In this document: positions 33,802 through 42,591 of the stretch, one piece after another
How the letters are laid out: the number at the start of each line of letters is the position of its first letter
Position numbering within the stretch: the stretch's first letter is position 1
From: Bryobacteraceae bacterium
Lineage (GTDB): Bacteria > Acidobacteriota > Terriglobia > Bryobacterales > Bryobacteraceae
NCBI GenBank assembly: GCA_019752335.1
Contig: JAIEMJ010000026.1
Coordinates: 1-64,000 of the forward strand
Length of the DNA: 64,000 nucleotides
Direction: 5' to 3'
Translations under genes and position numbers: made by a program
The notes under the pieces: generated by a model
Told to the model about the DNA's origin: nothing
The model's input: the letters and a program-made list of their open reading frames with translations, nothing else
Database searches by the model: none

Positions 33802-36288
33802 ATGATGACCACCTCAATGCGAATTGGCTTTGTTTCGTTAGCCATGTGGTTGGCGCCCCTCTCGGCGCAGGACGCCGGTGAAGCCCCCGACGTCCCCGGC
33901 CGTGGCGTAGCGCGGATTAGTCTCTTGAACGGTGACGTCACCGTGCGGCGCGGTGACTCCGGCGACGCCGTCGCCGCGGCGATCAATGCTCCTGTGGTCG
34001 CGGCGGACCATGTGCTCACCGGGCCCATGTCGCGCACCGAACTCCAGTTCGACAGCGCCAATCGCCTGCGCATCGCCGCCGACTCTGATCTGCGTCTCGC
34101 TGAAATCGAGTACCGCCGTTACACGGTTGAACTCGGCCGGGGCACCCTCACCTGGCACGTCTCGCGCAACTCCGGCGCCGATATTGACATCAACACGCCC
34201 TCGGTAAGTGTGCGTCCCACTGAACCCGGCGACTACCGGATCACGGTAAACGCCGACGGCACTACTGAGGTCACCGCCCGCACTGGCGCGGCCGAGATTT
34301 ACTCACCTCGCGGCGTGGAACGCGTCCGCCGCGGCAAAACGACGCTGGTCCGCGGTAGCCGCTCGGACCCCGAATTTCAGACCATCGCCGAACTGCGCGA
34401 AGACGACTGGGACCGTTTCAATCTGGGCCGCGACCGTGAACTCGACCGCTCGCCCAGCCGCCAGTACCTGGCGGACGACATTGTTGGGGCCGAGGAACTC
34501 GACAACCACGGCACATGGGTGGACTCGGCGCCGTACGGCCGCGTCTGGCGGCCCCGGGTCGCGGCCAGTTGGTCGCCTTATAGCCAGGGCCGCTGGGTCT
34601 GGCTCGACTATTACGGTTGGAGTTGGGTCAGCTACGATCCTTTCGGCTGGGCGCCCTTTCATTACGGTAGCTGGTTTTACCAGAACACCGGCTGGTGCTG
34701 GTATCCTGGGCCCCGTATCGGCCGCACGTGGTGGCGGCCGGCGATGGTGGCATGGTTTGGCTTTGGCTCCGGCCGCGGCGGATTTGGCTTCGGCGCGAGC
34801 TTCGGCGGCGGCTTCGGTAACTTTGGTTGGGTGCCGCTCGCGCCGTTTGAACGCTTCCGCCCCTGGTATGGCGGAGGATTTTACGGCAATCGAGTCAATA
34901 TTCAGAACAATATTCGGATCGTTAACAACTACAACATCGTCAACAACTACCGCAATGCGCGGGTAGACGGCGGCGCCCGGTCGATTGAGGCGGACCAGTT
35001 TGGCCGTTCCGGCGGCCGGTTCGACCGCGTGGGTGAAGCCAATCTGCGCAACGCTGGTTTGATGCAAGGCCAGTTACCGGCCACCCCCGGCCGTGAGTCG
35101 CTCGCCTTCAACGACCGCCGTGTGAACGAGACGGCCGTTCGGGGGGCCTACGACGGATCCTTCTATAGCCGCCGTCAGGTGACGGCGCAAGAACGCGTAC
35201 CCTTTGCCGAGCAACAACGTGGCCTGGAGCGCACACTGGCGGGCGATCCGGCCATGCGGGACTCTGCCATGCGCGGCGGTGGCGGGGTTGGTGTTCGTGG
35301 CGATAGTGCCGTCCGAGATAACGCCGTCCGCAGTGATAATGCCGTTCGCAGTGATAATGCCGTTCGCGGTGGCGACCCCGGTTGGCGCCGGGCCGGCGAT
35401 CCGGCCACCCCGTCGGGCTCGGTACGTGGGAGCGGCGATAACGCCGTGCGCGGTGCTCAATCGGCTGACGGAAATGGTTGGCGCCGCTTCGGCGAACCCT
35501 CTGGCCGCGTGTCCGACGGCGCGTCCGACACGGGCATGCGCGGTGGCGGCAGTCGTCGAGGCGATGCCGCGCCTGTATCCGGCGCCGTCTCGGGCTCCGG
35601 CCGTGAAGTTGACTCCGGTGTGCGCGGTGGTAACTCCGCGGGAGCCAACGGCTGGCGCCGGTTTGGCGATCCCGCTCCGGCCTCCGATGCCGTCCGGGGC
35701 TCGGGCCGCGAGTATGGCCGCGGTTCGTCAGCGGACTCAGGCTCCAGCAACACCGGCTACGGATCCCGCGTTCAGGGCGAGCGCAATTCCGACTCCGGTA
35801 TGCGCGGCTATGGTGATACTGGCCGCGGCGAAAGTGTCCGCGGGGATGCTGTTCGTGGCGGCGGTACCTACCGCCAATCCCCAGACTCCTCATCCTACGG
35901 AGGCTACGGAAGCCGCGGCGATTCGATCCGCGTCAATCCCCCTGTTCTCCGCGACCGGTCTTCTGACTCGGGCTACCGGGGCTCGACGCCTTCGCCCGAG
36001 GGTGCCTATCCCTCCGGCGGTGGCTCTCGCGGTGGCGATGGCATGCGTGGTGGTGGCGGAGGTCAGTATCGCTCGGGACCTTCTAATGTAGGGCCCTCGT
36101 ACGGGGGATCTCAGGCCCCCTCAGGTGGGGGAGGGTCCTTTGGCGGCGGGATGCGTGGCGGCGGTTCCGGTGACGGCGGCGCCGGAATGCGTGGCGGGGG
36201 CAGTGCGCCAAGTGGTGGATTATCAGGTGGTTCCCGTGGTGGCGACGGCGGCGCTTCCCGAGGTGGCGGCGGACGTCGAGGTCAATAG
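33802..36288 (+). CDS. FecR-like/DUF6600 secreted protein with Gly/Arg/Ser-rich tail
   Basis: An 828-residue exported protein. ATG 33802 follows AAGGAG closely; ATG 33805 is an alternative with better spacing. A signal peptide (IGFVSLAMWLAPLSAQ) precedes a FecR-like beta domain (about 30-190, GRGVARISLLNGDVTVRRGD). A DUF6600 region comes next, dense in Trp/Tyr (YGRVWRPRVAASWSPYSQGR, WVSYDPFGWAPFHYGSWFY). An Asn-rich strand (NNIRIVNNYNIVNNY) leads into a 430-residue low-complexity tail of Gly, Arg, Ser and Asp with repeats such as SDNAVR, RGGGS and GWRRFGDP. The tail is probably disordered and surface-exposed. Function is unknown. Confidence 0.82.
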   Translation: MMTTSMRIGFVSLAMWLAPLSAQDAGEAPDVPGRGVARISLLNGDVTVRRGDSGDAVAAAINAPVVAADHVLTGPMSRTELQFDSANRLRIAADSDLRLAEIEYRRYTVELGRGTLTWHVSRNSGADIDINTPSVSVRPTEPGDYRITVNADGTTEVTARTGAAEIYSPRGVERVRRGKTTLVRGSRSDPEFQTIAELREDDWDRFNLGRDRELDRSPSRQYLADDIVGAEELDNHGTWVDSAPYGRVWRPRVAASWSPYSQGRWVWLDYYGWSWVSYDPFGWAPFHYGSWFYQNTGWCWYPGPRIGRTWWRPAMVAWFGFGSGRGGFGFGASFGGGFGNFGWVPLAPFERFRPWYGGGFYGNRVNIQNNIRIVNNYNIVNNYRNARVDGGARSIEADQFGRSGGRFDRVGEANLRNAGLMQGQLPATPGRESLAFNDRRVNETAVRGAYDGSFYSRRQVTAQERVPFAEQQRGLERTLAGDPAMRDSAMRGGGGVGVRGDSAVRDNAVRSDNAVRSDNAVRGGDPGWRRAGDPATPSGSVRGSGDNAVRGAQSADGNGWRRFGEPSGRVSDGASDTGMRGGGSRRGDAAPVSGAVSGSGREVDSGVRGGNSAGANGWRRFGDPAPASDAVRGSGREYGRGSSADSGSSNTGYGSRVQGERNSDSGMRGYGDTGRGESVRGDAVRGGGTYRQSPDSSSYGGYGSRGDSIRVNPPVLRDRSSDSGYRGSTPSPEGAYPSGGGSRGGDGMRGGGGGQYRSGPSNVGPSYGGSQAPSGGGGSFGGGMRGGGSGDGGAGMRGGGSAPSGGLSGGSRGGDGGASRGGGGRRGQ

Positions 36289-36343
36289 TACGGGTACCGG
36301 TACCCTCCTTTGCGCTTGCCGCCAGTCTGTCTAGTAACCCTTA

Positions 36344-36374
36344 GGGGGAGTCAGGGCTTAAGCCTGACTCCCCC
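36344..36374 (+). terminator. Strong 12-bp hairpin after the DUF6600 gene
   Basis: GGGGGAGTCAGG (36344-36355) pairs perfectly with CCTGACTCCCCC (36363-36374) around a 7-nt loop. There is no U-run, so termination may be factor-dependent or the hairpin may protect the mRNA end. Confidence 0.6.
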
Positions 36375-36463
36375 TGTGGAATATCCCCACCTAACTCGGT
36401 GATTTTTATTGCGCTTTTTTTTCATTCCCTCTTGCTCCCCCCTTGCGGAATTGGTTACACTCG

Positions 36464-36549
36464 CTACAGCAAGTAAACCAGACTTAGGTCCTGGTACCTT
36501 GGATTTGGCTGCGGCAGAAGTTGTCCCGCAAAGAGGAACGCTGCTGTAG
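36464..36549 (+). ncRNA. Candidate structured leader of the PEP-CTERM gene
   Basis: A closing stem CTACAGCA (36464-36471) / TGCTGTAG (36542-36549) encloses two smaller hairpins: ACCAG/CTGGT (36477-36481 / 36491-36495) and GCGG/CCGC (36511-36514 / 36526-36529). The unpaired parts are purine-rich (AAGTAA, GCAAAGAGGAA). The layout, a closed multi-branch element about 120 nt before a start codon, suits a riboswitch or protein-binding leader. It does not match the c-di-GMP-I consensus or another class I can recall. Bases 36289-36670 hold this element, the hairpin at 36344 and no gene. Confidence 0.45.
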
Positions 36550-36670
36550 AGGGACTTCCTTCAGCCGGTCTCAAGATGTCCGATGTAAAGATTTGCCCGA
36601 GTCATGCCGATAAATCGCTTGGCCGGAATTATGGTTCGTTTTCGGTCCTTTGAGGAGGAACAGGTCTCAG

Positions 36671-37708
36671 ATGAAGCTCTCTAACTTTCGTATCATCGCG
36701 TTAGCAATTCTCACGTCAGCGGTGGGTAGCGCAGCCTACCTAACTGGCGTTACCAGTGGCAACACCACGTTCCAGGTGAACGACACCAACCGGATCGCTG
36801 GTGGCAACAACAATATCACGAACAATGCCACAAACCCTGCTCAAATGGGCCGGATTCAAGCGTTCGGCTTTGAGGTATTGGACGTCCAGGATCACACGGC
36901 GGACTTCGGTTACCAGATTGGCGACGCGAGCAGCTTCGTCACGAACTATATTGGTGGCGCGGGCGCGAATACTCCTCCTGTCGGCTTCACTACCACATCT
37001 GTGCTGCCGAACTCCCCGGTCGCGGGCACCGTTTCCACTACCGGTAGCTTCACAGCTGGCGGTATCAATGTTCTGTGGACGCGGACGTACCGTTTCATTG
37101 CCGCAAACATTATCGAAGAAGTCTACACGGTCCAGAACGCGGGTACGGCGGCTATCACCAACTTCCGTGGTTTCGGTGTGTACGACCCAGATGCTCTGAA
37201 CTTGGGCAATAATTTCGGCAACTTCAACTCTTTCAACAGTGTCGGCACTTTCGGAACTGCGGGTGAGTATGCCTTGGCCAGTTTCTCGTCCCTGACCATC
37301 AATCCCGCCGGGCTGAACGCGGTCCTGGCTACGACCGACGCACGAGTCAATATCGGGTTCTCTGGTACCACCAACATCAACGGTAGCTGCGTCGACGCCA
37401 TCGTCAACGGCTCCACTAACTGCGGTGTGGCTATCAATAATCAAGGTGGCGCCGGCCAGGATCGCGCCTACGCATACGCATTCAACATTGCCAACTTCCT
37501 CACCGGAGCCCAGAACGCACAGAGCTTTACCGTGTATCACCTCTTCGGCAATAGCACTTTCAACTTGGCGAACAGCTTGGCGAGTCTTCCTCTCTCGGGC
37601 TCTTCCTCCTCTGGCGGCGGTGCTGTCCCGGAACCTGGCTCGTTAGTTATGTTGGGCTCGGCTTGCGTCGCGCTCGGCCTCTTCGCTCGCCGCCGCGCGA
37701 AGCAGTAA
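36671..37708 (+). CDS. PEP-CTERM sorting-domain protein
   Basis: A 345-residue exported protein from ATG 36671, with GAGGAGG 12-18 nt upstream. A signal peptide (NFRIIALAILTSAVGSAAYL) is followed by about 280 residues of Thr/Asn/Gly-rich beta sequence without a recognised enzyme motif. The C-terminus is a classical PEP-CTERM tripartite signal: VPEPGSLVML, a hydrophobic helix (SACVALGLFA) and the basic end RRRAKQ. An exosortase elsewhere in the genome would cleave it; such proteins are linked to exopolysaccharide and floc formation. A structured leader lies upstream and a good terminator downstream. Confidence 0.9.
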   Translation: MKLSNFRIIALAILTSAVGSAAYLTGVTSGNTTFQVNDTNRIAGGNNNITNNATNPAQMGRIQAFGFEVLDVQDHTADFGYQIGDASSFVTNYIGGAGANTPPVGFTTTSVLPNSPVAGTVSTTGSFTAGGINVLWTRTYRFIAANIIEEVYTVQNAGTAAITNFRGFGVYDPDALNLGNNFGNFNSFNSVGTFGTAGEYALASFSSLTINPAGLNAVLATTDARVNIGFSGTTNINGSCVDAIVNGSTNCGVAINNQGGAGQDRAYAYAFNIANFLTGAQNAQSFTVYHLFGNSTFNLANSLASLPLSGSSSSGGGAVPEPGSLVMLGSACVALGLFARRRAKQ

Positions 37709-37743
37709 GCAGTTTAGACCGAAAAATCCTCCTCTCGACACAC

Positions 37744-37787
37744 AGCGGCTGGAGCCCCAAGGCTCCAGCCGCTGTTTCCGTTCTTGC
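37744..37787 (+). terminator. Rho-independent terminator of the PEP-CTERM gene
   Basis: AGCGGCTGGAGCC (37744-37756) pairs with GGCTCCAGCCGCT (37761-37773) around the loop CCAA, followed by the T-rich GTTTCCGTTCTT. Confidence 0.8.
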
Positions 37788-37807
37788 CTTCTTCCCTCAG
37801 TCTCAGT

Positions 37808-39457
37808 ATGCTGATGAACGCCATGTCGAAGTTCCTGCTGCTCCTACTTCCCCAACTTCTGCTCGCCCAAAGCACTAACGCCAACTGGCCCCATTACGGC
37901 GGCAGCTATCAGTTCTGGCGTCACAGCGCTCTCACGCAGGTTAACCGCACCAACGTCGCCCAACTGACCCCGGTCTGGGCCTTTCAAACCGGCATGAATG
38001 AAGGCGGCCTTCAGTCGACGCCGATCGTCATCGACGGCGTCATGTACCTCTCCTCTTCCGGCAATCGCGTTTTCGCCATCGACGCTGCCACCGGTCGCGA
38101 AATTTGGCATTATTTTTACCAAAATCCCAAGGAAATCGGCGTGATCTACAGCCCTTGGAACCGCGGCGTCGCCGTCGACCAGGGCCGCGTTTTTATGGGC
38201 ACGCTCGACAACCACATGGTCGCGTTGGATGCCAAGTCCGGCCGCGAACTGTGGAACGTCGAAGTGGAACCCCTGGCCAAGTGTGGCTGCAACATCACCG
38301 GCGCCCCGCTCGTCGTGAAGGACAAAGTCATCGCTGGCGTCACCGGCGGCGACTCCGCCCATCGCGGCTACCTCAATGCTTTCCACGTCAAAACCGGCCG
38401 CCTCGCCTGGCGCTTCGAAACCATTCCAGGCCCCGGCGAACCTGGCCACGAAACCTGGTCCGGCGACTCCTGGAAGTTCGGCGGCGGAGCCACCTGGATG
38501 ACCGGCTCCTACGACCCCGAACTCAACCAGGTCTACTGGGCCGTCGGAAACCCCGCAGCCGACTTCTACGGTGACTCCCGCCAAGGCAAGAACCTCTATA
38601 CGGACTCCATCGTCGCCCTCGACGCCGACACCGGCAAACTCAAGTGGCACCACCAGCAAATCCCCCACGACGTCTGGGACTGGGACACCGCCTATGAGGC
38701 CGTCCTCGTCGACCTCCCCGTCAAAGGCCGTCTCCGCAAGCTCCTCATCAACGTCAACAAGGGCGGCTATACCTTCGTCGTCGACCGCACCAACGGCGAG
38801 TTCATCACCGCCTGGCCGGTCGCCCGCAACATCAACTGGGTGAAGGGGATCGACGAGAGCGGAACCCTCATCGGCCGCAACGAACCCAAAGTGGGCGTGC
38901 CCACCACCATCTGCCCCAGCATCGGTGGCGGCCGCAGTTGGAACCACGCGGCTTACTCGCCCAAGACCAAGTGGTTCTACACCACCGCCATCGAATGGTG
39001 CCAAACCGTCACCGTTCAGTCTGAAGAGCCCAAAGAGGGCCAAAACTTCTTTGGCGGCGTCTTTTCCCTCAAAACCACCCCCGACGGCAAGCCCGGCGGC
39101 CACCTCGACGCCTACGACCCCGTCACGGGCCAAAAGAAGTGGACCTACGAGTCGAAGTACCCGCTGCTGGCCTCTGTCCTGGCCACCGCCGGCGACCTCA
39201 TCTTCACCGGTGACCCCGAAGGTCACTTCTTCGCTCTGGACGCTGAAACCGGTAAGAAACTCTGGAGCTTCCCCACCGGCAGCGGCCATCGCGGCTCCTC
39301 CATTAGCTACTCCGTCAATGGCCGCCAGTACATCGCCACTCCTTCCGGCTGGGGCTCGGCCGTCGCTGGCTTGATGGGCCAGCTCTGGCCCGAAGCTGAG
39401 CAATTCCGCAATGGCTCCACGCTCTTTGTCTTCGCGCTGCCGGAGACCAAGAAATGA
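37808..39457 (+). CDS. PQQ-dependent dehydrogenase (quinoprotein alcohol dehydrogenase type)
   Basis: A 549-residue periplasmic quinoprotein. The start is ATG 37808, with ATG 37823 possible; both precede the signal peptide SKFLLLLLPQLLLAQ. Eight-bladed propeller motifs are clear, for example VFAIDAATGREIWHY, ALDAKSGRELWNV, and LDADTGKLKWHHQQIPHD. The active-site region DVWDWDTAYEA supplies the catalytic aspartate. The vicinal CysCys that usually precedes VNRG is replaced by YS (VIYSPWNRGVA), while a CxC (KCGCN) lies 50 residues later. Sugar or alcohol oxidation is likely. It overlaps the cytochrome gene (ATGA), which is the probable electron acceptor. Confidence 0.9.
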   Translation: MLMNAMSKFLLLLLPQLLLAQSTNANWPHYGGSYQFWRHSALTQVNRTNVAQLTPVWAFQTGMNEGGLQSTPIVIDGVMYLSSSGNRVFAIDAATGREIWHYFYQNPKEIGVIYSPWNRGVAVDQGRVFMGTLDNHMVALDAKSGRELWNVEVEPLAKCGCNITGAPLVVKDKVIAGVTGGDSAHRGYLNAFHVKTGRLAWRFETIPGPGEPGHETWSGDSWKFGGGATWMTGSYDPELNQVYWAVGNPAADFYGDSRQGKNLYTDSIVALDADTGKLKWHHQQIPHDVWDWDTAYEAVLVDLPVKGRLRKLLINVNKGGYTFVVDRTNGEFITAWPVARNINWVKGIDESGTLIGRNEPKVGVPTTICPSIGGGRSWNHAAYSPKTKWFYTTAIEWCQTVTVQSEEPKEGQNFFGGVFSLKTTPDGKPGGHLDAYDPVTGQKKWTYESKYPLLASVLATAGDLIFTGDPEGHFFALDAETGKKLWSFPTGSGHRGSSISYSVNGRQYIATPSGWGSAVAGLMGQLWPEAEQFRNGSTLFVFALPETKK

Positions 39458-40089
39458 TCTGGCTGGCGCTTCTCGCCCTGCAGCTTCCCCCCAGCGTGGA
39501 GCAGGGAAGCAAGCTCTTTGCCAAAAGCTGCGCCACCGGCTACTGCCATGGCGCCGAAGGCGCCGCCGCGCGCGGACCCCGCTTGAAGGACCGTCAGTTC
39601 GAGCGCGCTTACCTCGCCCGTGTCACCCGCGAGGGCATTCCTCGTTCCGCGATGCCGGCCTGGAAGGACCGCTTTTCGCCCGCCGAGATCGAGGCCGTCG
39701 TCGACTACATCGTTCACCTGAACGGCGGTCAACTTGGCGCGCCCACCAGGTCTGAAGCCGCTCCCGCGGCGGCCCCTGGGCTGAAGCTTTTTCAGACGAA
39801 GTGCGCCGGTTGCCACCGCGCCAAGTCCGTCGGGCTAGCCGGCGGAGCCTCCCTGGCCAAGGGCCAGATGGTCCGTCAACTCACGCTCAAAGATGGCGAG
39901 ACCTTCCCGGCTTACCTCGTCTCGGAAGGCCAGGGCCTTACTGTCGTCCTCGACCTTACCGAGGCCGCGCCCATCCGCCGTTCGCTCGAAACCGCCGAAA
40001 TCGTCTCACGCGGCCCCGCGAAATGGCAGCATTCCGCCGTCGACCCCGCCGATTCCGCCCAGATTCAAGCGTGGCTCATGCTACCTTGA
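39454..40089 (+). CDS. Dihaem c-type cytochrome with one CX4CH site
   Basis: A 211-residue exported cytochrome. A short signal (MIWLALLALQ) is followed by domain 1 with the haem site C26-ATGY-C31-H32, a CX4CH spacing instead of CXXCH, and a likely axial Met in SAMPAW. Domain 2 has a normal C117-AG-C120-H121 (TKCAGCHRAKSVG). A proline/alanine linker joins them. The start overlaps the PQQ dehydrogenase stop, so it probably takes electrons from that enzyme. The second domain has no clear axial Met and extends 90 residues, suggesting an additional beta-rich part. Confidence 0.88.
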   Translation: MIWLALLALQLPPSVEQGSKLFAKSCATGYCHGAEGAAARGPRLKDRQFERAYLARVTREGIPRSAMPAWKDRFSPAEIEAVVDYIVHLNGGQLGAPTRSEAAPAAAPGLKLFQTKCAGCHRAKSVGLAGGASLAKGQMVRQLTLKDGETFPAYLVSEGQGLTVVLDLTEAAPIRRSLETAEIVSRGPAKWQHSAVDPADSAQIQAWLMLP

Positions 40090-40114
40090 GATAAAGGTAT
40101 CTATTTCCAAGAAC

Positions 40115-41785
40115 ATGGCCGATAAAAAGTTGCAAGTCATCCCCCTCGGCGGCCTGGGTGACTTTGGCATGAATTCCCATGCCATCCGCTACGGCGACGA
40201 CATCATCATCGTCGACGCCGGAATGATGTTTCCCGATTCCGACATGCTCGGCGTCGACATCGTCATTCCTGATTTCACTTTCCTGCTGGAGAATCGCAAG
40301 CACGTCCGCGGCTTGATTCTCACGCACGGTCACGAGGACCATATTGGCGCCGTGCCTTTCCTCCTCGCTGACTTAAACATTCCCGTTTACTCGAGCCCCC
40401 TCACGCTGGCCATGGTCAGCCGGCGGCTGGACGAGCACGACCTGAAGGACAAAGCCAAGCTCATCCCGGTGAAGCCACGGCAGGTGATTGAGCTCGGCCC
40501 CTTCAAGATCGAGTTCATCAACGCCACGCACTCCATGCCCTGCTGCCTGGCCCTGGCGATTACGACGCCCCTCGGCGTCATCATCCACACCGGCGACTTC
40601 AAGGTGGACCCTTCGCCCATCGACAACGAGCCCTTTGACCTCCACACCCTGGCTGAATACGGCAAGCGCGGCGTCCTGCTCTTGCTCTCTGACTCGACCA
40701 ACGTCGAGCGCCCCGGCTATACGGAGAGCGAACGCGCCGTTCGTCCCAAGCTCGAATCCATCTTCAAGAACGCCGAAAAGCGCCTGATCATCTCGTGCTT
40801 CTCCAGCTCCATTCCGCGCATTCAGCAGATCTTCGAAGTCGCCAAGGACTTCGGCCGCAAGGTCGCCATTCTCGGCCGGAGCATGACCAGTACCACCGAG
40901 ATCTGCCATTCGCTCGGCCTGATCGAAATCCCCGACGGGTTGCTGCTGCGTCCGCAGGACATCATGGAGTCCGCACCGTCGAAGGTGTGCGTGCTGGTCT
41001 CCGGCACCCAGGGTGAGCCGATGTCGGCGCTGGCTCGTGTCGCCGTCGATAACCACCGGCACCTGAGCGTCAGCAAAGGCGATACCGTGGTCCTCAGTGC
41101 GCGCATCATCCCCGGCAACGAGAAGCCGATCTACCGGATGCTGAACCACTTCGCCCGCCGCGGCGCCGAGACGATCTACGGGGCCACTTCGCCGCCCGTC
41201 CATGTGTCGGGCCACGCCAGCCAGGAAGAGCTCAAGCTGATTCTCAACCTGGTGCGCCCGCGCTTCTTCCTGCCCGTGCATGGCGAGTACCGCCAGCTTT
41301 CGAAGCACGCTGCCTTGGCCGAACACCTCTTGCATGGCCGCCTCGAGAAGTCCTTTGTGATGGATTCCGGCGATGTGCTCGAGATCGACAAAAATGGCGC
41401 GCGCCGTGGTGAGAGCATTCAGTTGCGCCGCGTCTGCATCGACTCCGGCTCGCTCGACGACGTCGTCGAGGATGTCGTTATCCGCGAACGCCGCCACCTC
41501 GCCGAGGACGGCTTCGTTCTTCCCATCCTCGCCATCGACAAAGCCACCGGCAAGCTCGAAGGCCTTCCCGAGATCGTCAGCCGCGGCTTCATCTCCCTCG
41601 ACGACGGCGCGCCCTTGCTCGCCGAAGCTCGCAAGATCGTCAATAAGACCTTCCAGGATTCCAAAGCCGAGGAACGCGGCGACTGGGGCGTCATGCAGGA
41701 GAAGATCCGCAACGACCTCAAGCGCTTCCTCAGCAAAGAAACCCAGCGCCGCCCGCTCATCGCGCCCGTTCGCATCGAGGTGTAG
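40115..41785 (+). CDS. rnj: Ribonuclease J
   Basis: A 556-residue metallo-beta-lactamase/beta-CASP nuclease with 5'-exonuclease and endonuclease activity on mRNA and rRNA. The zinc motif is H71-G-H-E-D-H76, with HSMPCCLAL, HTGDFKVD and LLLSDSTNVERPGYTESE following. The beta-CASP part has VLVSGTQGEPMSALARVA and the RNase J signature SGHASQEELKLILNLVRPRF. The C-terminal region (PVRIEV) supports tetramer formation. ATG 40115 is chosen because it begins at the conserved MADKKLQVIPLGGLG; upstream in-frame codons belong to the cytochrome region. It lies 25 bp after the cytochrome gene. Confidence 0.95.
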   Translation: MADKKLQVIPLGGLGDFGMNSHAIRYGDDIIIVDAGMMFPDSDMLGVDIVIPDFTFLLENRKHVRGLILTHGHEDHIGAVPFLLADLNIPVYSSPLTLAMVSRRLDEHDLKDKAKLIPVKPRQVIELGPFKIEFINATHSMPCCLALAITTPLGVIIHTGDFKVDPSPIDNEPFDLHTLAEYGKRGVLLLLSDSTNVERPGYTESERAVRPKLESIFKNAEKRLIISCFSSSIPRIQQIFEVAKDFGRKVAILGRSMTSTTEICHSLGLIEIPDGLLLRPQDIMESAPSKVCVLVSGTQGEPMSALARVAVDNHRHLSVSKGDTVVLSARIIPGNEKPIYRMLNHFARRGAETIYGATSPPVHVSGHASQEELKLILNLVRPRFFLPVHGEYRQLSKHAALAEHLLHGRLEKSFVMDSGDVLEIDKNGARRGESIQLRRVCIDSGSLDDVVEDVVIRERRHLAEDGFVLPILAIDKATGKLEGLPEIVSRGFISLDDGAPLLAEARKIVNKTFQDSKAEERGDWGVMQEKIRNDLKRFLSKETQRRPLIAPVRIEV

Positions 41786-41788
41786 TCC

Positions 41789-42535
41789 GTGCGCGGCCTG
41801 ACGAGCCTCTTCGCGTTGCTGCAGCCCAGCCACTACCGGCTGGGCACCGTGGCAGGGCGCCAATGGCTCCTCTCGCCCCGCGGCGCACCGGTCGCGTGGC
41901 GCTACGCGCCTGAAACTCTGGAACTCATCCAGCTCGGCCCGGACCCATTCGACGACGACCTCGTCACCGCCGCCCAACAGGCGGCCCAGCGTGGCCGTCA
42001 GCGGTCCGCACTTATCGGCTACACCTGGGCTCCCTCCCACTGGTCCCCCGCGCGCCTCAAGGCCCTACGCCGTCTGGGCGCCGACAGCGCGGGCAAACAG
42101 CAGTACGTCGGCTATCTGAAGGAGCGCTACGCTTACTCGATCGAGCGCGTCAACGAGATCTACGGTCTCGAGTCCACTTCGTTCTCTGACCTCCTCACCG
42201 AGTCTTTCACTCGCCTCGATACCGGCAAGCCCGCCGTCGCCGCCGATGACCGGCAGTTTCTTCACGACACGGCCTCCCGCATCGCCGAGGCCCTCGCCGC
42301 CGCCCTCAAGGAAGCCCACCCCGGCGCCTTGCTCTTCACCGAGCCCATGGAAGACTCCGGCCTCGCTGCTGCCATGGCCCAGCATGCTGATGTCCTCGTC
42401 GCCAGCCAGCCGCTGGCCAGTGCCAAGGCGCAGGTGCTACTCGGCGCGCCGCCGGAGCCCTTGCCGGCGAACGTGGTCGGCCTCGCTCGTGATCTGGCGG
42501 CCCTCGAGCGTTTGTTGCCTATCCCCCAAAACTGA
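41789..42535 (+). CDS. Uncharacterised protein, possibly a reduced glycosidase-like barrel
   Basis: A 248-residue protein starting at GTG 41789, 3 bp after the RNase J stop. The central part (KQQYVGYLKERYAYSIERVN, EIYGLESTSFSDLL) resembles helices of GH42/GH5-like barrels, where phrases such as YLKERYGSIEALN occur, and FLHDTASRIAEALAAALKEA continues this. The catalytic glutamates are not obvious, and the protein is shorter than those enzymes. No signal peptide is seen. It may be a non-catalytic relative; function is not assigned. Confidence 0.6.
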   Translation: MRGLTSLFALLQPSHYRLGTVAGRQWLLSPRGAPVAWRYAPETLELIQLGPDPFDDDLVTAAQQAAQRGRQRSALIGYTWAPSHWSPARLKALRRLGADSAGKQQYVGYLKERYAYSIERVNEIYGLESTSFSDLLTESFTRLDTGKPAVAADDRQFLHDTASRIAEALAAALKEAHPGALLFTEPMEDSGLAAAMAQHADVLVASQPLASAKAQVLLGAPPEPLPANVVGLARDLAALERLLPIPQN

Positions 42536-42591
42536 ACCGGCTGACTCTTCCCGCTGCTTCCCGTTACCGATGACTGAAGTGGAGGTGAGGC

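Noticed and set aside
36464-36549. Cyclic di-GMP-I riboswitch
   Set aside because: The AAACC and GCAAAG fragments are reminiscent, but the tetraloop receptor, the order of helices and the conserved core are missing.
37844-39403. A 519-residue open frame on the minus strand, opposite the PQQ dehydrogenase
   Set aside because: It is antisense to a clear propeller enzyme; the composition (Gly/Val/Asp-rich) follows from codon bias of the sense gene and no domain is visible.
40373-42040. A 555-residue open frame opposite RNase J
   Set aside because: Antisense shadow of a certain gene in GC-rich DNA, without motifs or start signals.
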